This document shows positions 38,174 to 42,541 of a DNA stretch of 64,000 nucleotides, piece after piece (positions within the stretch are counted from its first letter, which is position 1; each line of letters opens with the position of its first letter). Source of the stretch: Uloborus plumipes (Eukaryota > Arthropoda > Arachnida > Araneae > Uloboridae). The stretch is taken from NCBI GenBank assembly GCA_038373865.1, contig JAXGGA010001665.1, forward strand, positions 80,367-144,366. The letters are read 5' to 3'. Position numbers and translations under genes: made by a program. Under the pieces are notes generated by a model, which saw only the letters and a list, made by a program, of their open reading frames with translations, did no database searches and had not been told where the DNA came from.

Positions 38174-40794
38174 AATCTCAAATTAAGAGAAAAAATCAAG
38201 TAGGAATATTGGCATTTTAAAATACTTATGCTGAAATTAAGTATAAAATATTAACACCTAATAAATTGAAATATCGTTCACAAAGCAGCATGGGTGGCAT
38301 TTCAGCATTTTGTTTGAGGAATTTGTTAACTATGATAATCAGTATGGAATGAAATATATTTGGTGAAAATAAAGCTATCGTAAAATGTATTTAATCTTAG
38401 GGGGGAAAAAAAGGTTCATTTTAACAATATACAGTAGCTTTATAAATTCAAAAATTCATACGAAAAACTCAGAAAATTTCAAGATTCCTCATTTATGTAC
38501 ATTTTACGTAATTACTGGTGCAAAACTTTATTACGAAAACTGTTCGTGTTAAAATTTCTTCACTTTCGTCAACTATTGTTGAGAATTAGTGAGCTTTTTA
38601 TTTTCTTTTACATGTGATCTTTGATTTGTGATTCATACAAATTGAGCTTACAGGTTTCAGATTATTCTGCGCAAAAAATTTGGGGGTGGCAACCGCCCCC
38701 TCTTGCCCCTCTATTTGCCGCCCCTGCACAGCAGACAATATTAAACTATTTATTCATTTATAGTACTTAGCTAAAAATAAGGGAAAATTGACAAGATATT
38801 TTTTATGCTGTGTTTCATTTAATATTTCACCAACTGTTTCATAACTTTTTCTTGACAGGCAAGTTACTTTTATTTATATGAACACATCATTTCCTACCGA
38901 TTCATTCATAAAAAACCTTTGTTCGAAACCTTTGGTAGCATTATGTGTATTTCAGTTGAATTTAAAAAAATAATTGCATTTCAGGAAAAATATATGCAAA
39001 GTCTTTAAAAATTACTTTAATTGAATTCAAAAATATGCCAGACTTCTAGAAATTCCCAAATCTTGGCCTGCTTTTTCACGGTTCAATTATGCAGTCCTTT
39101 CCTGTTTTTTTTTTTTTTTTTTTCTTTTCTTTTTTCTTCTTTTTTTGACCCTGTAGTTGTAATTATTTAAAATATTCATCTGTTTGCTTGCAGAATTGAT
39201 TTTTAACTATTATTTTGTTTTTCTAACTTCTTTATGCTTTCAGTCTACATATTTAAACTCTTTTTCCCTTTTCCACACAGGCTTTTAGAGTCTGGAAAAT
39301 GCTCTATTATCCTGGCATTGAATGGATTGCACCATTTAATGTTCTGTGGTGTATAGAAGCACAGAAAAAAACAGGCCGACAAAATGATTAAAATGTCAGA
39401 CATTCATGTTAGCTAATTTTCGTGTTACTACTTTATTAATACACTGTTTAAAAAAAATCTTATCAAAATGGCAAGATTTTTGTGACATTTCTTTGATTTA
39501 TGGATGATGTACTAAACCTAATTTTTCACTCTCAGAATTCTCAAGTTGTTGACGAAGATAGCACAATCATTCTAAGTTTGCCCCCCAGTGAAGAAGAGAC
39601 TGCAAACCCCGACGCATCCGTCGTACTGACAGAAGAAAGCTTGCCCGAGAAAGAATTAAAAATTGACGACGTCGAAGACGACAACAAGCTTTCTGTTGCG
39701 GAAGACTCGAATATTTCCGGTGACAGCTCCGAGTCTTCTTCGGCAGAGGCCAAAGACACGGTCTGTGAGGACCTGGGCAATTCGAAAGAGAGCCTGGAGG
39801 AGGACACCCGGTCCAAGAACGACCTGTCGCAACCCATCTGTGACGCGCAGTCGTTGTCTCCGAAGTGCTCCAACGACGAAACTTTTTCCGAAACCGACAA
39901 GGCCGCCGAGCTCCCCCGACCCCTGAGCGCTCCTTCGAATCTTCCCCCGGTACGTACGAATCCGATCGTCGAAGTCGGCTCCCCGAAGAGGCCGGCCAGC
40001 GTCCAGTCTTACTACAGGAGTGCGAAAGTCACCCCCATAGTCTACTTCGACTCCCCGGAGAGCGACGACGCCCGGTCCGAAAGTGATAAGATAGAATGTG
40101 TTCCTACCCCTTCTCCCCAGAGCTCGTCCGTCTCTTGCTCGTCCGAAAGCTTGCCGATGACCTCTCGAGACAAAGACGGCTCGTCCGACAAGAGTTCGAA
40201 TTCCGACAGTCGGTCCGTCGCGGACTCCGGCGACCGGACATTGGATGAGGGTGCGTCGTCGCCTGTCGCGGTCGGCAGGTCCGCGTCGACTCCGTCTGCC
40301 GCGACGTGCGCGCCTCCCGTTTCCCGTCGCCCGTCGTCGAACCCCAGTTTCCAGGCGACGGCGCAGCCGAAACCCCCGGAGCACCCGGGCGGCGCGCCGG
40401 AGGGCTGCACGGGCGGGACGGGCGGCAGCCTCCTGCCCTCCCGGGCGGTGTCCGTCGTCCCGGCGACGACGGGGCTCCCGGTGGCCCCGGGCGGGATCCT
40501 GTTCCCGTCGGCGAACGGACTCTCGAGCGTCGTGGGCACCCCGAACACTCCGGCCGGGACACGCCCCCCAGGTCGCTGCTCCAGTCGAGCCCCGTGATCA
40601 ACGGGGCCTCCTCCGGGATCGAGGGGGCCCTCTCGCACCCGGGCGGCGGGGGCGGGGGCGGCTCCTCGGGTAACGACTCCGGCAACTGCGCCTGCAACCT
40701 CAAAGCCATGGTCATGTGTCTTAAGTGCGGGGCGTTCTGCCACGACGACTGCATCGGGCCGTCTCGACTCTGCGTCACGTGTCTCATACGGTGA
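1595..40794 (+). CDS. Asx: Additional sex combs (ASXL) homologue, 16 exons, 5' end outside window
   Basis: Joining 16 exons by GT-AG sites with matching phases gives about 1349 residues; vertebrate ASXL proteins are about 1400-2200. Order: HARE-HTH (residues 1-64 of the visible part), basic region (about 194-245), [11 protein letters not shown] segment (about 273-283), ASXH/DEUBAD (about 298-421), acidic Ser/Pro-rich disorder (about 422-1310), PHD finger (last 36 residues). In known ASXL proteins the DEUBAD binds and activates BAP1/Calypso, which removes ubiquitin from histone H2A in the nucleus; the PHD and HARE-HTH domains are proposed chromatin or DNA contacts. The first coding exon, with the start and the expected WAEAA-type lead-in, is not visible and should lie left of base 1. 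The last exon has a one-base frameshift near 40556-40568. Family assignment is from recognised sequence; function is from the family. Confidence 0.95.
2308..2416 (+). CDS. Asx: Asx exon B: second half of HARE-HTH
   Basis: Encodes [18 protein letters not shown] and then [17 protein letters not shown], the most conserved part of the HARE-HTH domain (LACLNAMLH, then RG-E--FY). The acceptor is TTTTCCTCAG. I place the donor at GTTAGT (2417) because this leaves phase 0, which the next exon needs; the alternative GTATGA four bases later breaks the frame. Confidence 0.93.
2958..4078. mobile_element. hAT-like non-autonomous element, 8-bp duplication AGCTAACT
   Basis: Flanked by perfect 8-bp repeats AGCTAACT (2950-2957 and 4079-4086). 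Termini are CGGGGGTGATTGTG and CACAATCACCCGTG. An 8-bp duplication is typical of hAT elements. The 1.1-kb AT-rich interior has no transposase. It fills most of the intron between Asx exons B and C. Confidence 0.75.
4302..4431 (+). CDS. Asx: Asx exon C: acidic linker
   Basis: An open, phase-compatible exon of 130 bases encoding an Asp/Glu/Ser-rich linker ([20 protein letters not shown]) that ends in a basic KKDR. Acceptor TTTTTTCAG, donor GTAAAG. Low-complexity linkers follow the HARE-HTH in ASXL proteins. The assignment rests on phase, position and composition. Confidence 0.8.
4531..4756. repeat. Dispersed repeat with GAATTTTGTGA motifs, copy 1
   Basis: Shares order and wording with 18568-18836: GGATATTT, then the gtcc-gtttttgga block, repeated (G)AATTTTGTGAAAAATGGTTACG, AGAAATATTCC and a final TCTAATTTCTCT. 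Termini are not clear. Confidence 0.55.
5408..5586. mobile_element. TA-flanked MITE with TACTGTCG termini
   Basis: A 179-bp element bounded by TACTGTCGGCCCCGCTTAA and the inverse TTAAGCGGGGACGACAGTA, with the CCCCGCTTAA motif repeated inside on both strands. The TA ends suggest Tc1/mariner mobilisation. Confidence 0.75.
5630..5886 (+). CDS. Asx: Asx exon D
   Basis: A 257-base exon between a strong T-rich acceptor (TTTTTGTAG) and GTAAGA. It is open in the frame set by the previous exon (phase 1 in, phase 0 out). The product begins with [20 protein letters not shown] and includes [18 protein letters not shown] do not recognise a domain; it fits the variable linker between HARE-HTH and DEUBAD. 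Confidence 0.85.
5940..7310. other. Intron 4, left part, nothing recognised
   Basis: Unique-looking AT-rich intron sequence without exon-like GC, recognisable repeat ends or a long open frame. Confidence 0.55.
7311..7349. repeat. Fragment of ACTGCC-GCTAAGCACAAA repeat family
   Basis: TACTGCCTTGCTAAGCACAA at 7318-7337 matches the inverse right end of the element at 19905-20175 and the stretch at 9853-9947. Only one end is seen here. Confidence 0.35.
7434..7660 (-). mobile_element. Helitron-like 3' end, copy 1
   Basis: Read on the minus strand the unit ends in a GC-rich hairpin (CCCGGC ... GCCGGG), a short spacer and CTAG|T, the layout of Helitron 3' termini. It matches 7798-8034 over about 230 bp, including ATGGCTACTTCTGT-AACAATGGC and GCAAGCTACAAATAATGTTT. 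The hairpin and CTAG terminus are visible; Helitron origin is inferred. Confidence 0.55.
7798..8034 (-). mobile_element. Helitron-like 3' end, copy 2
   Basis: Second copy in the same orientation about 365 bp from the first. It has the same CTAG end and hairpin (minus strand GGCCCAAACCCGGACAGGGC) and the same internal blocks. Tandem 3'-end copies are a known product of Helitron activity. Confidence 0.55.
8155..8823 (-). pseudogene. Internally deleted mariner-like transposase
   Basis: A 222-codon frame. The N-terminus ([31 protein letters not shown], then [20 protein letters not shown] with [20 protein letters not shown]) is the helix-turn-helix DNA-binding part seen in arthropod mariner-like transposases with a DUF4817-type head. 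It jumps directly to the C-terminus ([35 protein letters not shown]). The central DDE core, some 200 residues with the first two catalytic aspartates, is absent, so it cannot be active. It lies antisense in Asx intron 4. Confidence 0.85.
9346..9375. repeat. (ACAT)n microsatellite
   Basis: About six ACAT units followed by ACAAACAAAC. Confidence 0.9.
9853..9947. repeat. Repeat copy, inverted relative to 19905-20175
   Basis: The reverse complement carries CTGAGATATTGCTGTTTAAA and CTCCATGTATTTGATTCAA, shared with 19960-20000, and GCTGTGCTAAGCGCAAAT, matching the terminal motif of that element. Confidence 0.5.
10001..10520. mobile_element. TTAA-flanked MITE, family 2, copy 1
   Basis: Ends TTAACTCATTAATGCC and GGCATTAATGGGTCAA. 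The inner sequence (GCGTCCCTTTTTAGGGAC, AGTGTTCAGTGAG, GATTGCAGCGCATAACCATT, and CTGGTTGTAACCGGTATAC) recurs inverted in the copies at 46826 and 51049. No coding capacity. Confidence 0.75.
10876..11060. mobile_element. Truncated copy of the GGCAGGGATTCAAGTG element
   Basis: Shares AACGTTTCTTGACATCGTGACG, AGCTAGATAAAACG, CACAGCCTACTTGGCGAAT and GCTTGTGAGCTCTTATTGGC with the full copies at 53360-53646 and 61919-62209. The terminal arms are missing, and a short CGGCCTACTTGG-type duplication sits inside. It ends about 30 bp before the Asx exon E acceptor. Confidence 0.7.
11092..11248 (+). CDS. Asx: Asx exon E: basic Gln/Arg-rich segment
   Basis: Encodes [20 protein letters not shown] followed by a Pro-rich [22 protein letters not shown] proteins carry a similar basic KxALxxQQxxRR stretch before the TMRE motif; it may act as a nuclear localisation signal (inference). 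It is clearly more GC-rich than its introns. The acceptor (CTCATACAG) is weak, and a truncated transposon (about 10876-11060) ends some 30 bases before it. Phase 0 in, phase 1 out. Confidence 0.88.
11292..11913. mobile_element. Large foldback MITE, copy 1
   Basis: Almost the whole 622 bp is one imperfect palindrome: arms of about 300 bp start TAGGGTGGGGCGAAAAATAA and end with TTTTTCGCCCCAACCTA. TA flanks fit Tc1/mariner-type insertion. Each arm carries GGGGGCGCTGCGATCGCAAAG or its inverse. Short open frames inside are palindrome by-products. It lies 43 bp after Asx exon E. Confidence 0.85.
12647..13153. mobile_element. hAT-like element with GGTCA palindromes, copy 1
   Basis: Left end CATGTGCATAGTCAAAAGGG and inverse right end CCTGACTACGCCCATG resemble the termini of 24895-25634. 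Flanks AATGTGTG and GATGTGTG are an imperfect 8-bp duplication, so the ends are approximate. It carries three GTCAC(A/T)GTGACCT palindromes, at 12724-12738, 12999-13013 and 13080-13094. Confidence 0.6.
13200..14025. other. Intron 5 remainder, nothing recognised
   Basis: AT-rich intron up to the acceptor of Asx exon F. No repeat ends or exon-like segments were recognised. Confidence 0.55.
14026..14147 (+). CDS. Asx: Asx exon [12 protein letters not shown] motif
   Basis: Encodes [20 protein letters not shown] and then [18 protein letters not shown]. The TMRxxLASIPGxSxK string is diagnostic of ASXL proteins. Acceptor AATTTCAG, donor GTAAGA; phase 1 in, phase 0 out. Confidence 0.95.
14573..15245. 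mobile_element. Probable Helitron- or SINE-like repeat cluster
   Basis: ATCTACTTATATTAAAAACTGAGTATCT occurs at about 14571 and again at about 14992, the first followed by a CTTTCTAACTAT microsatellite (14596-14640). The cluster ends in a GC-rich hairpin (GGGCACGAAGTGCCC at about 15207-15221) and GCCGGGCCACGTGCG. The AATATGAAATCCATT-TTGC and GTTGCTATGAAAC blocks (about 14812-14853) recur near 46190-46230. The element class is uncertain. Confidence 0.4.
16227..16312 (+). repeat. Two-unit tandem duplication, unit 43 bp
   Basis: GTAAAAATCTGGCATTCATT and the following CATGTTTGTTTTTAAAAATT are repeated with no visible change, 34 bp before the acceptor of microexon G. The near identity suggests a very recent duplication. 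Confidence 0.85.
16346..16379 (+). CDS. Asx: Asx exon G: 34-base microexon
   Basis: Encodes [11 protein letters not shown]. It follows the SIPGLSFK of the previous exon just as PRRRSxKKLSS follows SIPGFSLK in vertebrate ASXL. Acceptor CTTTTTTAG, donor GTAAAA. It is too short to stand out as an open frame. Phase 0 in, phase 1 out. Confidence 0.9.
16476..16555 (+). CDS. Asx: Asx exon H: start of ASXH/DEUBAD
   Basis: Encodes [20 protein letters not shown] and then LVNTNLR. The [13 protein letters not shown] block is the conserved entry to the ASXH domain. It lies only 96 bases after the previous microexon. Acceptor TTCTTTAG, donor GTAAGT; phase 1 in, phase 0 out. Confidence 0.95.
17169..17429 (+). 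CDS. Asx: Asx exon I: DEUBAD core
   Basis: 87 codons carry the core of the [30 protein letters not shown], then [20 protein letters not shown] and [15 protein letters not shown]. The LNNEFF block is the NEF motif that contacts BAP1/Calypso and ubiquitin in known complexes. The [14 protein letters not shown] string is close to insect Asx. Acceptor CTTTGTAG, donor GTATGA; phase 0 on both sides. Confidence 0.97.
17717..17894. mobile_element. TA-flanked palindromic MITE (TACAGTCGACGCTCG), copy 1
   Basis: Bounded by TACAGTCGACGCTCGATATA and the inverse ATAACGAGCGTCGACTGTA. The interior repeats AACGAGTGGTCG on both strands. 178 bp. Pogo/Tc1-type ends. Confidence 0.85.
18568..18836. repeat. Dispersed repeat with GAATTTTGTGA motifs, copy 2
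   Basis: Second copy of the repeat at 4531-4756, with at least five internal AATTTTGTGA units. Internal units vary in number between the copies, so slippage or unequal exchange has occurred. Confidence 0.55.
19097..19128 (+). CDS. Asx: Asx exon J: 32-base microexon closing the DEUBAD
   Basis: Encodes [10 protein letters not shown] plus two bases. It follows LDPWK of the previous exon, giving a LDPWK-x-x-FEPxWG junction like that of insect Asx. Acceptor TTTTTCAG, donor GTAAGT. Phase 0 in, phase 2 out. Confidence 0.88.
19905..20175. mobile_element. Inverted-repeat element (CTGCCATGCTA...TAGCATGGCAG)
   Basis: Left end TTCTGCCATGCTATGTACG, right end TTTGTGCTTAGCATGGCAG. The internal CTGAGATATTGC and CTCCATGTATTTGATTCA blocks are shared with 9853-9947. 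About 270 bp, no coding capacity. Outer limits are approximate. Confidence 0.5.
21583..21610 (+). repeat. Poly(A) run, 28 bases
   Basis: An uninterrupted A run followed by CAAG and a further A-rich tract. It could be the tail of a retroposed sequence, but no body was recognised upstream. Confidence 0.7.
21746..22383. mobile_element. Large foldback MITE, copy 2
   Basis: Second copy of the 11292-11913 element with the same arms (TAGGGTGGGGTGAAAAATAA ... TTTTTCGCCCCAACCTA), again in an Asx intron (intron 10). High similarity suggests recent or ongoing spread. Confidence 0.85.
22630..22867. mobile_element. TTAA-flanked MITE, family 5, copy a
   Basis: TTAACCTTTAGGAGCCGGGCG at the left and CCCGGATCCAAAAGGTTAA at the right, 238 bp. 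The middle contains AATGGAAAAGAAATCTGTGG. Copies lie at 28565-28804 and 42303-42541, both inverted relative to this one. Confidence 0.85.
22954..23131 (+). CDS. Asx: Asx exon K
   Basis: A 178-base exon, phase 2 in and phase 0 out. The product includes [20 protein letters not shown] and the basic [20 protein letters not shown]. Acceptor CATTTTTCAG, donor GTAAGT. It is a Ser/Lys-rich linker after the DEUBAD with no recognised domain. Confidence 0.87.
23132..24626. other. Intron 11, nothing recognised
   Basis: AT-rich intron with a T run near 23942-23961 and a C run near 24432-24443. No repeat ends or extra exon were recognised. Confidence 0.55.
24627..24798 (+). CDS. Asx: Asx exon L
   Basis: 57 codons plus one base encode an acidic Ser/Asp-rich stretch ([20 protein letters not shown], then [15 protein letters not shown]). 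The PNKKLKG part resembles a short nuclear localisation signal. Acceptor CAATTCCAG, donor GTAAAT; phase 0 in, phase 1 out. Confidence 0.87.
24895..25634. mobile_element. hAT-like element with GGTCA palindromes, copy 2
   Basis: Perfect 8-bp duplication GATGCAGT (24887-24894 and 25635-25642). Inverted ends: CGAGGACGTAGCTAGGGGGG and CTAACGTGAGTCCTGGCTACGCCCTTG. It carries two 15-bp palindromes, AGGTCACTGTGACCT (24948-24962) and AGGTCACAGTGACCT (25564-25578). No transposase frame. Located in Asx intron 12. Confidence 0.85.
26470..26620 (+). mobile_element. Possible 3' end of an RTE-like non-LTR retrotransposon
   Basis: AAAATCGGTCCAGTAGTTTT followed by GAAGATTACCCCAGACATAC and a TATATA tail resembles the 3' terminus of RTE-type LINEs common in arthropods. 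Only this end is present. Recognition is by wording alone. Confidence 0.4.
26681..26805 (+). CDS. Asx: Asx exon M
   Basis: 41 codons, Ser/Pro-rich ([20 protein letters not shown]). Acceptor CACTTTTTAG, donor GTATCT; phase 1 in, phase 0 out. It is part of the disordered centre of the protein and is supported by phase and composition rather than by a domain. Confidence 0.83.
27599..28108. mobile_element. Foldback MITE with TACAGGGTGTCC termini
   Basis: 510 bp. The left arm TACAGGGTGTCCACTCCTAT with GCCCAATAGCTAATTTCTAA has its inverse at the right (TTAGAAATTAGCTATTGGGC and AGGAGTGAACACCCTGTA). Arms exceed 100 bp and include AGAGATAAGCATATAGTTTA. TA flanks. Located in Asx intron 13. Confidence 0.85.
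28320..28382 (+). CDS. Asx: Asx exon N: 63-base exon
   Basis: Encodes 21 residues, [20 protein letters not shown] then T. It is phase 0 on both sides, so it could be skipped without changing the frame. Acceptor TATTTTCAG, donor GTAAGT (both strong). Confidence 0.8.
28565..28804. mobile_element. TTAA-flanked MITE, family 5, copy b
   Basis: Ends TTAACCTTTTGGAACCGTGC and GCCCGGCTCCTGAAGGTTAA. The interior matches copy a inverted (CCACAGATTTCTTTTCCATT has the counterpart ATCACAGATTTCTTTTCCAT here). Located in Asx intron 14. Confidence 0.85.
29012..29556. mobile_element. Inverted-repeat element containing a second inverted-repeat unit
   Basis: The outer arms share TACCCTCAT(C/T)AAGTTT, TAATGAGTTACACGTA-like sequence and AAACACGATGG. 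Between them, TAGGGTTGAGTAAAACTGCAG (about 29140) and TTGGGTCAACCCTATG (about 29440) look like the ends of a nested unit. Borders are approximate. Confidence 0.5.
29793..30424. mobile_element. TA-flanked element with GGGTCATTCCATA ends
   Basis: Ends TAGGGTCATTCCATA and TATGGAATGACCCATTA. The interior repeats GTGACTAACGTAAC (29992-30004, and twice in tandem at about 30186-30212) and related ACTAACATAAC. No coding capacity. Confidence 0.7.
30521..32087. mobile_element. hAT-like element ending 42 bp before Asx exon O
   Basis: Perfect 8-bp duplication CTTTGATG (30513-30520 and 32088-32095). Termini CAGGGTTGGGG and TTGCCAACCCTG are the familiar hAT CAGGGTTGG type. The inner ends repeat TTTTGGAC and GTCCAAAA many times. 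1567 bp, no transposase. A smaller inverted-repeat unit lies within (31097-31351). Confidence 0.85.
31097..31351. mobile_element. Nested inverted-repeat unit (GAAGGGCTCGGGCG)
   Basis: GAAGGGCTCGGGCGTAAA at the left and TTTTACACCCGAGCCCTTC at the right, inside the 30521-32087 hAT-like element. The flanks are AT-rich, so the duplication cannot be read. Confidence 0.65.
32130..33116 (+). CDS. Asx: Asx exon O: long disordered acidic exon
   Basis: A 987-base exon, phase 0 on both sides. The 329 residues begin [20 protein letters not shown] and continue as a Ser/Pro/Glu/Asp-rich, low-hydrophobic chain with repeated ETESP- and DSPP-like pieces, ending SSSDEQQFN. It is far richer in GC and CpG than the flanking introns. 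Acceptor CCTTCCAG, donor GTAAGT. A hAT-like transposon ends only 42 bases before its start. Confidence 0.92.
33359..35348. mobile_element. hAT-like MITE (TAGGGATGCACCG), copy 1, with nested insertion
   Basis: Perfect 8-bp duplication CTTGATAG (33351-33358 and 35349-35356). Termini TAGGGATGCACCGATTAATC and CGGTGCATCCCTA; subterminal regions repeat CGATTAATCGGC. Without the nested element (33909-35179) it is about 719 bp, matching copy 2 at 36350-37332 once its own insertion is removed. Confidence 0.92.
33909..35179. mobile_element. TA-flanked element nested in hAT-like copy 1
   Basis: Ends TACCGTAAAATGGGGTG and CACCCCATTTTACGGTA. GATTGACCCC/GGGGTCAATCGGAACA-type and GATTCACCCC/GGGGTGAATCGGAACA-type motifs recur within. 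1271 bp. Copy 2 preserves the empty site (AAATAAATTTCTTACTATTT against AAATAAAT-TA-CTTACTATTT), which confirms a TA target. No transposase frame. Confidence 0.9.
36350..37332. mobile_element. hAT-like MITE (TAGGGATGCACCG), copy 2, with nested insertion
   Basis: Perfect 8-bp duplication GTGCACAT (36342-36349 and 37333-37340). Termini TAGGGATGTACAGATTAATC and CGGTGCATCCGTA. Without the nested unit at 36602-36860 and one 8-bp duplicate it is about 716 bp. Confidence 0.92.
36602..36860. mobile_element. hAT-like MITE nested in copy 2
   Basis: Ends CAAGGGCGGATCCA and TGTATCCGCCCTTG, 259 bp, flanked by CGGCAGTT and CGACAGTT, an 8-bp duplication with one mismatch. Copy 1 has the empty site (GTGGCGATAGTTTTCTC, about 33595-33611). 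Confidence 0.85.
37341..39535. other. Intron 15, right part
   Basis: AT-rich intron. It has an (AT)n run at 38141-38169, a degraded hAT-like end (GGCAACCGCCCCCTCTTGCC ... GCCGCCCCTGCAC, about 38686-38730) and a T-rich tract at about 39101-39145. No extra exon was recognised. Confidence 0.5.
39536..40794 (+). CDS. Asx: Asx terminal exon P with PHD finger (frameshifted)
   Basis: Opens in phase 0 after ACTCTCAG with [20 protein letters not shown]. It runs through Ser/Pro-rich sequence such as [20 protein letters not shown] to NTPAG near 40560; in this frame a stop follows at 40595-40597. The next frame then continues as [14 protein letters not shown], a Gly run, and the PHD finger [22 protein letters not shown] with LCVTCLIR, stopping at TGA 40792-40794. 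The Cys/His spacing matches the atypical ASXL PHD finger. One extra G in the run at 40556-40558, or one extra C at 40563-40568, would join the frames. Third positions and CpG are very rich in this exon. Confidence 0.93.
40556..40568 (+). other. Asx: Frameshift site inside Asx last exon
   Basis: The coding frame changes here from the disordered region to the PHD finger, and only homopolymer runs (GGG then CCCCCC) lie between. No GT-AG intron fits such a short gap. A one-base deletion in the assembly is the simplest cause. A true allelic frameshift would remove the PHD finger. Confidence 0.85.
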
Positions 40795-40859
40795 CCCCAC
40801 TCATGTACATAACTCTTCTTTTTCGAATAAGATTTTCTAACGTTTTTTCGTTGTGGTTA

Positions 40860-41478
40860 TAGTCCGAGAGCTAGCGACGTTTTCGAGTGACACTTTTAAG
40901 ACGTCTGGCTCTTTGACATATCTTTCCCAGCAGCATGCGGAATGTCTGGCGGTTGTGTTTTTTACTGCGCATCCCACTTTTGCTCGTAAAGATAGTGATC
41001 TTTTAACCATTTTGGGGCAATTAGAAACTTAAACCTTTTGTAAGTATGCCATGTAATATATTAGTGGAAAGCCCTATTTCTCGCCTTCACAATGGTTTTT
41101 GCATTTTTATTCTACTATAATTAGAACAGAAGTACATGTAAAAACTTCTTTTTTTTAACAGCTCTGTGTCTCATACAATTTTTGAAGTAGAAACCTAAAA
41201 TTTTTCAGAATTACTTACCTTGTCATATGTATCCCTCACACCAATTTTTGTTGGAATCGGAAATGCGGTGATGGCGAAAACTTTTTTTTTTTGTGATTGA
41301 TTTGCCGTGGTATCGCCAAAAATGACTTAAAAATCATTATTTTTTCCAGTAAAACACCGCAACTTGTCTTGGCTACCAGACACTCCGCATACTGCTCGAA
41401 AGAGCATAAAGAAAGATATATCGAAGAGCCAGACATCTTAAAATGGTTGTTTCTTCGACGCCGCTAGCTCTAGGACTA
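40860..41478. mobile_element. Foldback element just after the Asx stop codon
   Basis: TA-flanked, 619 bp. The left arm GTCCGAGAGCTAGCGACG ... GACGTCTGGCTCTTTGACAT ... CAGCATGCGGAATGTCTGG has a diverged inverse at the right (CCAGACACTCCGCATACTGC ... GAAGAGCCAGACATCTTAAA ... CGCTAGCTCTAGGAC). It begins 66 bp after the stop, so it is probably transcribed in the 3' UTR and could form a long hairpin. Confidence 0.8.
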
Positions 41479-41671
41479 TTATCATACAGCCTTTGTTTAT
41501 AGAAATGTAGATTACTGGCTTTGTAAAAAAAGTATTGTGTGTGCTTGTGTGATTTAAAAGAACTCACAAATTATTGATAGGTATTCACACTGAGCATAAC
41601 TCTAAAAGATGTTATTCACTTGAAGTGTTTCAAATTCTTTAAAAATAGGTTTATCGTCTTTCTGATATGAA

Positions 41672-41677
41672 AATAAA
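41672..41677 (+). terminator. Candidate polyadenylation signal AATAAA for Asx
   Basis: A canonical AATAAA about 880 bases after the Asx stop. A TG/T-rich stretch (GGCTGTGTGTTTTCC) follows directly. If used, the 3' UTR would include the foldback element at 40860-41478. AT-rich DNA has chance AATAAA sites, so support is weak. Confidence 0.3.
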
Positions 41678-42302
41678 TGGCTGTGTGTTTTCCACGCCAA
41701 ATGCACCATCGTCGAACCCGTGTATTCGAATGCGATTGTTTTCCTTTCTTGATATTGTTGTTATTTAAGCCTTGTTATTCATCGGAAATTGTTTTAAAAA
41801 AAAAGAAGTCTAAAGATAACTTTCTGAAATTGTGCTATTTATCCTAATACCGTTTTTTTTTTTTTTTTGAAAATCGTCAAATGATTTTGCGAATTTCACA
41901 CTTGCCGTATGCACGTTTAATTGTTATACATTAACTTTCTGGGCAAGGGGGAAAAGCAAGCAGTACTTTTGCTTGTATACCGAAAGTACACTGATACTTA
42001 AACTGATTTCAAATTTTGTTTGCACTTTTTCTCTTTTTTTTTTCTTTCTTTTAATTGTAAAGGATTTATTATATCCTTAGAACTGCAATTCATTGTTTTC
42101 TGTATGCATGTTCAGTATAACTCACTCACTTCATATTCTGACATTTAATGTCCAGTTTTCCAGTTTTGTTGTCTTTGAAGAGATTCTGACATTACATAAT
42201 CTTTGTATTACTTTATAGAGTTCTTAAAATACTTACTGCAATGATTATTTTTAAAAAACATCTACTTATGTATAGTAGGAAATCCATTCTAAACATGATG
42301 CA

Positions 42303-42541
42303 TTAACCTTCTGGATCCGGGCTGTTCATATAGAAATTTTTGTTTCGACCCAGGTAGTAGGACAGTTGAACCACAGATTTCTTTTCCATTGAAAAGAGAA
42401 GGTATACACTGTCGTACCAGACGCATGAAACCTTGAAAAAATCCCCGGCACCAAAGGGTTCGAGTGAAAATCTCAACCCTGTCCTCTAAAGAAAAAAGAT
42501 TTGTGGTACAACATGTGTACCGCCCGGTTCCTAAAGGTTCA
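42303..42541. mobile_element. TTAA-flanked MITE, family 5, copy c
   Basis: Left end TTAACCTTCTGGATCCGGGC; right end CGCCCGGTTCCTAAAGGTTCA with the terminal TTAA decayed to TTCA. Same interior as copy b. Confidence 0.83.

Noticed and set aside
40595..40597. Accepting the TGA here as the true end of Asx with the PHD as a separate gene
   Set aside because: The PHD frame follows directly in the same exon, as in all ASXL proteins, with no promoter or intron between.
39656..40800. Long antisense open frames (about 240-250 codons) across the last Asx exon
   Set aside because: They arise from the high GC and CpG content of the sense exon. They have no domain and low-complexity Arg/Gly/Pro composition.
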